Source: a virus
Virus record (IMG/VR): IMGVR_UViG_3300030107_005704
Span: 1-47,549 of that record
Reading direction: 5' to 3' (one strand)
Length of the DNA stretch: 47,549 bases
The translations under genes were made by a program, and so were the position numbers. Position 1 is the first letter of the stretch. Each line of letters opens with the position of its first letter. Under the pieces are notes generated by a model. That model ran no database searches. It worked only from the letters and a program-made list of their open reading frames with translations, and was not told the origin of the DNA. Shown piece after piece: positions 43,045-47,549 of the stretch.

Positions 43045-43289
43045 CAGATTTTTACCTTTCTGAATAGTAATCTTGAAGCCCAGTTGTAATCTTTCCTGAA
43101 ACCATTCAGGTCTTGCTGAGCTTCCTTTCTAGTCTTATACGATCCGACATAATCAATGGTGTCGTCAGGCCAGACCACTTCGATCTCCCACTTACCCACA
43201 ACAAAGTCCTCAGGAACGGGAAGCCCCTTGGCTTCCCGCTCACTGACAAACTGCTGTGTTAGTCGGAATAACCTAAACTTACACGTCAT
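43044..43289 (-). CDS. Small early protein
   Basis: 81 residues from the ATG with AAGGAG seven bases upstream; a longer reading frame exists upstream but lacks such a site and would overlap the neighbouring gene. Beta-rich: MTCKFRLFRL, KWEIEVVWPDDTIDYVGSYKTRKEAQQDL, with the last part like a small DNA- or RNA-contact domain. A 9-bp perfect hairpin lies at 43217-43238. Function unknown. Confidence 0.6.
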   Translation of the reverse strand: MTCKFRLFRLTQQFVSEREAKGLPVPEDFVVGKWEIEVVWPDDTIDYVGSYKTRKEAQQDLNGFRKDYNWASRLLFRKVKI

Positions 43290-43449
43290 CTTCAATCTCC
43301 TTGGGGAATTCATGTACTTTGCCATCAGTACCAAGGAATGTCCCCTCTGGTAGTTGTTGGAAGCTAATGAAACCATTGATCATGGCATCCAAGAATGAGA
43401 TCGACGGCTCTTCACCGTCCTGTTCCGGCTTATCTTTTTCAGTTGACAT
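43279..43449 (-). CDS. 56-residue acidic early protein
   Basis: A short frame starting at ATG with a strong GGAGG eight bases upstream; it reads MSTEKDKPEQDGEEPSISF, then LDAMINGFISFQQLPEG and ends FPKEIEDDV. It overlaps the next gene by 11 bp, and its last codons contain that gene's ribosome site. It follows directly after the terminator at 43467-43500, so it may be the first gene of its own transcript. Small acidic early phage proteins often act on host enzymes; no evidence for a target here. Confidence 0.65.
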   Translation of the reverse strand: MSTEKDKPEQDGEEPSISFLDAMINGFISFQQLPEGTFLGTDGKVHEFPKEIEDDV

Positions 43450-43466
43450 ATCTGTCCTCCAGGTAC

Positions 43467-43500
43467 AAAAAAATACCTGCTGGCCTTGCGACCAGCAGGT
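43467..43500 (-). terminator. Intrinsic terminator
   Basis: Read leftward, ACCTGCTGG and its complement form a 9-bp stem with an eight-base loop, followed by ATTTTTTT. It lies 15 bp after the stop of the gene at 43515-43946. Confidence 0.92.
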
Positions 43501-43514
43501 TGGTTAATGAATAG

Positions 43515-43946
43515 TTACTCTTCGATCCGTTCGATGTTCCAGTCGATCTCATTGGATGCCTTGCCTTCGGAGTAGACATTCATCTCTTCCGTAACATTTT
43601 CATCCTGATATTCGCTGTAGGCAATTGTCCTAGCATCAGCAAGAGTCCGAGCTTCAACCTTAGTGGAGTATCGATTGACTTCTTCGATTTCCATATAGAC
43701 CTCCCAATTCCAAACCCAATGATGTATGGCTTGATCAGCGGCCTCCATGAACTCTTCTAAGTCCTTGTCGGTCTCATCACGGGTGTAGTAAGGGTTTGCG
43801 GCCTTTTTAAGTTCTCTGAGCTGCCTGATGGCTTCAACCAGATGTTTGAGCTGTTCGATCCCAAGCTGATTGGTGGCTACTTGCAGTAGACCCTCATTGT
43901 CCTCAGATTCCCAATCCCATTCACTTAATTCATGCAAAGTATTCAT
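43515..43946 (-). CDS. Acidic early protein of unknown function
   Basis: 143 residues, strongly acidic, mostly helical at the start (LGIEQLKHLVEAIRQLRELKKA) and beta-rich at the end (YMEIEEVNRYSTKVEARTLADARTIAYSEYQDENV). Many Trp and Glu. It overlaps the 54-residue gene upstream (ATGA) and is followed by a strong terminator. No known domain recognised. Confidence 0.5.
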   Translation of the reverse strand: MNTLHELSEWDWESEDNEGLLQVATNQLGIEQLKHLVEAIRQLRELKKAANPYYTRDETDKDLEEFMEAADQAIHHWVWNWEVYMEIEEVNRYSTKVEARTLADARTIAYSEYQDENVTEEMNVYSEGKASNEIDWNIERIEE

Positions 43947-44107
43947 ACTAATTCTCCTTCTGTTATGGCTCTACACCATGCCTTAAAAACATCTCTTGCT
44001 TCTTGTTTAGTTAAATCAAAATGCGCCATCAGGATCTCGGGAAACTCATACGAGTTATGCATTCCCGTCTTCTGTAGGTAACTTAGTAAGTCAAAGTATT
44101 CACTCAT
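43943..44107 (-). CDS. 54-residue early protein
   Basis: A short frame with AAGGAG six bases before its ATG and an ATGA overlap with the next gene. It reads MSEYFDLLSYLQKTG, EFPEILMAHFDLTKQEARDVF and ends AITEGELV; a compact helical protein, perhaps with a small helix-turn-helix (LTKQEARDVFKAW). It follows the terminator at 44134-44166, so it likely opens a transcript. Confidence 0.65.
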   Translation of the reverse strand: MSEYFDLLSYLQKTGMHNSYEFPEILMAHFDLTKQEARDVFKAWCRAITEGELV

Positions 44108-44133
44108 TCTTTTCTCCTTGTAATGAGCAGGTT

Positions 44134-44166
44134 AAAAAAAAGTGGCAGGGCTATAAACCCTGCCAC
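44134..44166 (-). terminator. Intrinsic terminator
   Basis: Read leftward, GTGGCAGGG and its complement form a perfect 9-bp stem with a seven-base loop, followed directly by eight T. It ends the transcript of the gene at 44177-44758. Confidence 0.93.
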
Positions 44167-44176
44167 ACAAAGCCAA

Positions 44177-44758
44177 CTAAACAGTTCGCTGTTCCGCATT
44201 AATTTGTCCTTGTACTGATTCGATTGAATCCACAACAGACTTTGCTAGACGGTCGATATGTCCTTCAGAAGTTGGGAAACCTGCCAGATCAGCAATCATT
44301 GCATTCCACAACACAGTGAAGTGGTTGATGATGTCCTGATCCAAGTCCATTAACTCTTCAGTGTCATTGCTGAGTTGGACAATGGCTACATCACCAATGA
44401 TCCTGTTGAACTCCAATGCTTTAGCTTCTTCGGCAGTGATACTCTTATCTGCTCCCGTATGAGCTTCTTGATCCCAAATGCTATTGATAGCGGCGGCGTA
44501 TTGGCCAAAGCTCTCATACCGGAACAGTGAAGCAGTATTGTTGATGAAAATGCCTTCAGGGTTCCATCCAGCGATCTCATCACCAATGATGCATACCGAG
44601 TAGCCTTCATAGACTGTTGGAGTCCACATTACCGGTTGAATGAACTCAAACGGTGCAGTGGTATCCCAAGCGATAGTTTCCATGACTTCCCGCAAGTTGT
44701 TGTGGTTGCTGGTAGTTGGTTGTTGTGGTTGTGCGTGAAGCACCAAAGTCTTTGCCAT
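44177..44758 (-). CDS. Early protein of unknown function
   Basis: 193 residues, AAGGAG before the ATG. The first 25 residues are Gln/Pro/Thr/Asn-rich and probably disordered; residues 30-95 are beta-rich with SVCIIGDEIAGWNPEGIF; the rest is acidic and helical (NTEELMDLDQDIINHFTVLWNAMI). It stands alone between two terminators, so it is regulated and expressed as a single gene, often a sign of a strongly expressed early phage protein. Function not recognised. Confidence 0.55.
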   Translation of the reverse strand: MAKTLVLHAQPQQPTTSNHNNLREVMETIAWDTTAPFEFIQPVMWTPTVYEGYSVCIIGDEIAGWNPEGIFINNTASLFRYESFGQYAAAINSIWDQEAHTGADKSITAEEAKALEFNRIIGDVAIVQLSNDTEELMDLDQDIINHFTVLWNAMIADLAGFPTSEGHIDRLAKSVVDSIESVQGQINAEQRTV

Positions 44759-44791
44759 TTCAATTCTCCTTGAGTTTGGCGAAATAAAGAT

Positions 44792-44811
44792 ACCAGCCCC
44801 GTAGGGCTGGT
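44792..44811 (-). terminator. Probable weak terminator
   Basis: ACCAGCCC and GGGCTGGT form a perfect 8-bp stem with loop CGTA. Read leftward it is followed by ATCTTTATTT, a poor but T-rich tract. It lies 51 bp after the GP88-like gene. Confidence 0.65.
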
Positions 44812-44862
44812 GTTTGCTTGAATTGTCATATTATCTGTTATCCAGGAACAAATCAATATCAA

Positions 44863-45627
44863 TTATGCATGCCATGGATAAACGACAACATCAACGGACG
44901 GATCAGCGCAGTCAGTGCAAGAGCCGCACAACTCAGATTGTCGTTTCTTGCGCCTTGGGCGTTCACTGGCAACGGCGAAGGCTTCACGGGTTGCACTACA
45001 TACGCTGACAGTGTTCCCGTTATCCCTTAGACGTTGCGCGACTTGTTCTGCAGCGGCCAAATTATTTTTATTGCCTTGACCCTTTTTGCCGACAATTACG
45101 GCACGGGCACCACTTGTACGCCTGACAGTGCTGTTCCCGTTGAATGTCTCAACGTCATGTAGTGGTGGCATGCTTTCACGTATGACGCATAGATCGCCTA
45201 GTTGTTGACGGTGTTGACGTGCTTTCGCTTTACCTTGTACAGGCCAATGAACCGGAATGCCAGCGTCATTGGCAACGGTCAAAAGCTTACGGGCGGCTGA
45301 ATAATACCGGCTTCGTCTGTTGTCCTGGTTCAAGTATTCAACTGTTGGGCTTGCGCCTAACGGGTTTATCCGTAGCCACGGGATATCGTAACCGCATAGG
45401 ATCAACTGTTCTAGTTCAAGCCTTGCAGCGTCCAATGTGGCGGCTACGTCTAACACCTTTAACCGCTTGTTGTGCGCTTGCTTTATGTATTGGCGGTGCT
45501 TGTACAGTGTTAGTACGTAGCAGTCCCTAACTTTACAGCCTGCGCAGGCTCCGGCATGACCAGCAGGCAAGAGGCTTACGCCTACGCTCCCGCGCTTGAA
45601 CTTCTGGATCTCTTGTAATACTTTCAT
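44863..45627 (-). CDS. GP88-like cysteine-rich protein
   Basis: 254 residues, AAGAGG upstream of the ATG. An N-terminal cluster C28-AG-C31-x4-C36 (ACAGCKVRDCYVL) is followed by YIKQAHNKRLKVLD; a central region reads PWLRINPLG; a C-terminal cluster C234-x2-C237-x2-C240 precedes VVVYPWHA. This matches the layout of the phage/plasmid GP88 family (Cys...CY N-terminus, W-R-x-x-x-x-G centre, CxxC...W C-terminus), thought to bind metal or an iron-sulfur cluster; the enzymatic role is not established. A structured leader with a 22-bp palindrome precedes it, hinting at its own control. Confidence 0.65.
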   Translation of the reverse strand: MKVLQEIQKFKRGSVGVSLLPAGHAGACAGCKVRDCYVLTLYKHRQYIKQAHNKRLKVLDVAATLDAARLELEQLILCGYDIPWLRINPLGASPTVEYLNQDNRRSRYYSAARKLLTVANDAGIPVHWPVQGKAKARQHRQQLGDLCVIRESMPPLHDVETFNGNSTVRRTSGARAVIVGKKGQGNKNNLAAAEQVAQRLRDNGNTVSVCSATREAFAVASERPRRKKRQSELCGSCTDCADPSVDVVVYPWHA

Positions 45628-45640
45628 TTGGTTACCTCTT

Positions 45641-45662
45641 GGAAGTTAAATTTTTAACTTCC
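45641..45662. promoter_or_regulatory. Palindromic operator or leader hairpin before the GP88-like gene
   Basis: GGAAGTTAAA and TTTAACTTCC, perfect 10-bp arms with two bases between, end right against the ribosome site (AAGAGG) of the gene at 44863-45627. It could be an operator for a dimeric repressor or an RNA hairpin that limits translation. A weaker imperfect stem (CCATGGTGA with TCACCGTGG, one G-T pair) lies just before it at 45663-45704. Confidence 0.7.
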
Positions 45663-45709
45663 ACGGTGACCGCGCCACGGAGCCGCAGCACGGATCACCA
45701 TGGAATAGA

Positions 45710-46117
45710 CTAGTTAACGGATTCGGGGGGATTCACTCCTGAACCGTAATGAACCGGCGCGGGGATCATGTCCGCATCGTGAAACAGTGCATACTGTACG
45801 CCCGTGGATATCGCCGAGCAGGCCTCAGGCTGTAGGACGTCATCAACGATTGCTTGTCTGACAGTAATTCCTGATCCGTATTCAATGGCTAATTGGCCAA
45901 TATCCTCAATGACTATCTTTATATAATCTGACTGCCATAGAATCGGCATAGTATCGGCCGCGCTTTCGTCGTCCTGTATACGCTCCAGTACTTCCACCAG
46001 CAGCGCCTCCACTTGGAATAAATCCAACGATTCTAGGTACGATTGAAAGATAATAAATTTGACAGGCTCCGGAGCCTGTTGGTAAATGGTACTGATCCAT
46101 GTAAATGATTCACGCAT
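45710..46117 (-). CDS. First leftward gene, acidic protein of unknown function
   Basis: 135 residues, AAAGGA before the ATG. Acidic and helical (LDLFQVEALLVEVLERIQDDES, IVIEDIGQLAIEYGSGITV), ending in a Gly/Pro/Ser tail. As the gene nearest the control region it is likely the first phage gene made after infection on the leftward arm, which suits a host-takeover protein; this is inferred from position. An 18-bp perfect palindrome lies in its 5' part (46062-46079). Confidence 0.55.
   Translation of the reverse strand: MRESFTWISTIYQQAPEPVKFIIFQSYLESLDLFQVEALLVEVLERIQDDESAADTMPILWQSDYIKIVIEDIGQLAIEYGSGITVRQAIVDDVLQPEACSAISTGVQYALFHDADMIPAPVHYGSGVNPPESVN
46062..46079. promoter_or_regulatory. 18-bp perfect palindrome near start of first leftward gene
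   Basis: ACAGGCTCCGGAGCCTGT is self-complementary without a spacer. Its centre, TCCGGAG, matches the CCGGAGC direct repeats at 46375-46419 in the control region. A protein-binding site (operator or replication-initiator site) is likely. Confidence 0.55.
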
Positions 46118-46164
46118 TGTGTTGTTTCCTTTATGTTATGCGTTGTTACGTTTGTTACGTCCTC

Positions 46165-46193
46165 ATTCTATTGTTATCGGCAATTAAAGCCAA
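46165..46193 (-). promoter_or_regulatory. Leftward sigma70-like promoter
   Basis: On the minus strand, TTGGCT (46188-46193) and TAGAAT (46165-46170) are separated by exactly 17 bases. TTGGCT matches four of six -35 positions and TAGAAT five of six -10 positions. It stands about 50 bases upstream of the first leftward gene. Confidence 0.6.
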
Positions 46194-46241
46194 TATCCAT
46201 TTGTCTATTTAGCGTTTGTTGTGGTTGTTGGTGCAGAGTTT

Positions 46242-46267
46242 ACGCACGTACGCACGCACGCACGCAC
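46242..46267. repeat. ACGC tandem repeats
   Basis: About six four-base units of ACGC (one with ACGT) in a row within the control region. Confidence 0.8.
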
Positions 46268-46289
46268 AGCGCACGGGCTATGGCTAGCC

Positions 46290-46334
46290 ACGTAGCCACG
46301 TATCCAAGGACAAACGCTCAGTCCTTGGCTACGT
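46290..46334. repeat. Long imperfect hairpin
   Basis: ACGTAG...CCAAGGAC on the left pairs with GTCCTTGG-CTACGT on the right, 14 paired bases, with an eight-base bulge on the left arm and a nine-base loop. It lies just left of the CCGGAGC repeats, as in many plasmid and phage origins. Confidence 0.65.
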
Positions 46335-46374
46335 CTAAGGCACCTACTGTTGTCCAGGCACAAGCAACGCACGG

Positions 46375-46419
46375 CCGGAGCCGGTTCCTGATCCGGAGCG
46401 AGCGACCCGCAGCCGGAGC
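46375..46419. repeat. Iteron-like CCGGAGC direct repeats
   Basis: CCGGAGC at 46375-46381, 46393-46399 and 46413-46419, spaced 18 and 20 bases start to start, close to two helical turns. They are all on one strand and share a core with the palindrome at 46062-46079. Confidence 0.6.
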
Positions 46420-46626
46420 TGGTAACGTCCGACAATGTCTCTTATGTTCGGTTTGTGGTATGGCCAGTATAAAAGGAAGCGAGGTTTTCAACGCGCGCGT
46501 ACGCGGTATATATGAACCAAACCCCCCACCCCCGCGCGTGTATCTATACATATAGCTACCGAAACTAGCGAATGCATTTTTCGACCCTATGGAGTAGAAT
46601 AGTAGGATACCTGGGAGGGACTGATT

Positions 46627-46878
46627 ATGAGTGGAATGGAAGACGTAGTAGCTGTATTACACCACGCTTTCCGCTGGGATTGCGAGATTTGTGGGCGTGA
46701 GAACTTTGAAAGGGCCATCTCTATGGAAAAAGAGTACATAGAGGCTAAGGTTGATGGTAAGCTAGACGAAGATGGTGATTACGTTCTTTACCCTGCAATA
46801 GTTGTGTGTAAGCACTGTTCCGCTCAATACCTAGCATCTTTCCAGGGTTTGCAAGATTTGGAAGAGGAAGGCGAATGA
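46627..46878 (+). CDS. Small zinc-ribbon protein (complete)
   Basis: 83 residues, GGGAGG before the ATG. Two CxxC pairs (C19/C22 in WDCEICGREN and C61/C64 in VVCKHCSAQY) enclose a 38-residue middle, a zinc-ribbon layout, with an acidic Glu-rich tail. It is the first rightward gene and overlaps the surface gene by four bases (ATGA). It might regulate or co-fold with the variable surface protein, but no evidence beyond position. The 3' end of its other allele begins this window. Confidence 0.7.
   Translation: MSGMEDVVAVLHHAFRWDCEICGRENFERAISMEKEYIEAKVDGKLDEDGDYVLYPAIVVCKHCSAQYLASFQGLQDLEEEGE
46775..46851. repeat. 77-bp exact repeat (pair of 1-77)
   Basis: Identical to window bases 1-77; the left border of the second allele of the bubble. 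Confidence 0.95.
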
Positions 46879-47525
46879 GTACAACTACCACTACGTTTAC
46901 AGTATCTGCGAGCGCTGATGACGGATACGTGAGCAAGGCTACGTCATCGTCAACAATTCCGACATCTGGTTGGGGCAGCCCGAGCAATAGCGGTAGTAGC
47001 GTTACAGTTGGAAGCCAAGACAACGAGAGTTGGCCGAATTATTTCACACACTATTTAGGTTTTTTTAGATTCCAAAATATCACTGTCGCTCAAGGTGCGA
47101 CAATCGCTTCGGCATATTTCAAGCCATACAAATCAGGCTACCAGTCTACTCCGTTAGTAATCCATGGCATCGATGCAGATAATGCGGCGGCACCTTCAGC
47201 AGGCAGCGATTTAGCAGCGAGTAATTTCACTTCCGCAAATGTCAGTTGGTCAAGTTCGGTAGGATTTGGGCAACAGACAAGCTCAGATATTAAAACCATC
47301 ATACAAGAGATTGTAAACCGTTCAGGTTGGTCAAGTGGCAATGCAATGATGTTAGCCGTTGTGACAAACACATTTAGTTATGCTGGACAATATGGCTGGA
47401 ATGCAAGGCAATACGACTATTCAAGTGCTAGCGAGGCCGCTCAATTAGTTATTGAGTATTCATCGGGCAGTTCGACACCAATAGCTGCAATATCAATGAA
47501 CACATACAGACAAATGAGGAATTAA
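46875..47525 (+). CDS. Variable virion surface protein, allele 2
   Basis: 216 residues. Residues 1-195 have a beta-sandwich pattern that I recognise from phage fibre and carbohydrate-contact proteins of the DNRLRE-like kind: LGFFRFQNITVAQGATIASAYFK, then TSANVSWSS, IIQEIVNRSGWSSGNAMMLAVV and AAQLVIEYSSG. The last 17 residues (ending MNTYRQMRN) equal those of allele 1, while the rest is unrelated in sequence and 63 bp longer over the variable part. It starts at ATG four bases inside the zinc-ribbon gene. It likely carries a different ligand specificity from allele 1; binding is inferred. Confidence 0.65.
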   Translation: MSTTTTTFTVSASADDGYVSKATSSSTIPTSGWGSPSNSGSSVTVGSQDNESWPNYFTHYLGFFRFQNITVAQGATIASAYFKPYKSGYQSTPLVIHGIDADNAAAPSAGSDLAASNFTSANVSWSSSVGFGQQTSSDIKTIIQEIVNRSGWSSGNAMMLAVVTNTFSYAGQYGWNARQYDYSSASEAAQLVIEYSSGSSTPIAAISMNTYRQMRN

Positions 47526-47549
47526 GATGTTTTTGAAGCAATCAACAAA
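47473..47549. repeat. 77-bp exact repeat (pair of 636-712)
   Basis: Identical to bases 636-712; the right border of the second allele of the bubble and the end of the window. Confidence 0.95.
47527..47549 (+). CDS. 5' end of the surface/structural gene (same as 690)
   Basis: The first codons MFLKQST match the gene at 690-1565 exactly, cut by the window end. On the circular map this is the same gene. Confidence 0.9.

Larger units (their letters stand above)
46118..46626. promoter_or_regulatory. Divergent control region and candidate replication origin
   Basis: The only stretch over 300 bp without a supported gene, lying between the divergent first genes of both arms. It contains a leftward sigma70-like promoter, ACGC tandem repeats, a long imperfect hairpin, three CCGGAGC direct repeats spaced 18 and 20 bp, and a more GC-rich middle than the genes around it. 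The right part has alternating purine-pyrimidine runs (CGCGCGTACGCG, TATATATG) that could unwind easily. A rightward -10-like box (TAGAAT, 46595-46600) lacks a clear -35. Origin function is inference. Confidence 0.65.

Noticed and set aside
46133-46555. 140-codon rightward frame in the control region
   Set aside because: It begins with no ribosome site, runs through tandem repeats and hairpins, and its Cys/Arg/Thr-rich translation has no protein-like pattern.
1-47549. tRNA genes and CRISPR arrays
   Set aside because: I looked in the gaps for cloverleaf arms with a GGTTCRA loop and for regularly spaced repeats and found none; the gaps are mostly too short.

Overview
This window is the essentially complete genome of a tailed double-stranded DNA bacteriophage with a short-tail (podovirus-like) gene complement. 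It encodes a terminase, portal, scaffold, coat protein, head-tail adaptor and beta-propeller tail protein, followed by three very large ejection or internal-virion type proteins. There is no tape-measure, tail-tube or sheath gene. No integrase, tRNA, DNA polymerase or RNA polymerase is recognisable, so a lytic phage relying on the host polymerases is the simplest reading. The host cannot be named from the sequence. The style of the proteins resembles phages known mainly from environmental metagenomes (from memory, not searched).

The sequence closes on itself. Bases 1-77 are identical to 46775-46851, and bases 636-712 are identical to 47473-47549. Between these two exact 77-base blocks lie two different versions of one gene: 146-688 at the left end and 46875-47525 at the right end. 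This is what a de Bruijn assembly (k=77) produces when a circular or circularly permuted genome carries a two-allele bubble. One genome unit would be 46,774 bp with the left allele or 46,837 bp with the right allele. The variable gene encodes a small beta-sandwich, surface-type protein with a conserved C-terminal tail.

Rightward arm (46627 round through the ends to 35039): a zinc-ribbon protein, the variable surface gene, two more surface-domain genes, terminase small-subunit candidate and large subunit, portal, two small conserved genes, scaffold, major capsid protein and a lectin-like decoration protein. A strong terminator at 9731-9771 follows. Then come a head-tail adaptor fused to a surface domain, small structural genes, a beta-propeller tail protein, a glycine-rich protein, and proteins of 2067, 577 and 3852 residues. 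The 3852-residue protein takes up a quarter of the genome and carries a HEFAH zincin motif and a C-terminal region like the large polyvalent proteins of phages. Small membrane proteins (lysis candidates) and an HNH-like protein end the arm.

Leftward arm (46117 down to 35005): about a dozen small early genes of unknown function, a cysteine-rich GP88-like protein, a small HTH protein and a recombination/replication module. That module contains a Cas4/RecB-like nuclease whose motifs appear in permuted order, a Sak4-like ATPase, an SSB-like protein, an archaeo-eukaryotic-type primase fused to a DnaB helicase, a Holliday-resolvase-like nuclease, a DUF3310 protein and a second nuclease candidate. 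The two arms diverge from one 509-bp control region (46118-46626), which has tandem repeats, CCGGAGC direct repeats and a long imperfect hairpin, and which may also hold the replication origin. They converge at 35005-35039, where opposing genes overlap tail to tail.

Points most worth following: the two-allele surface locus, the permuted nuclease, the primase-helicase fusion without a polymerase, the giant ejection-type proteins, and an apparent excess of perfect short hairpins inside coding sequence.
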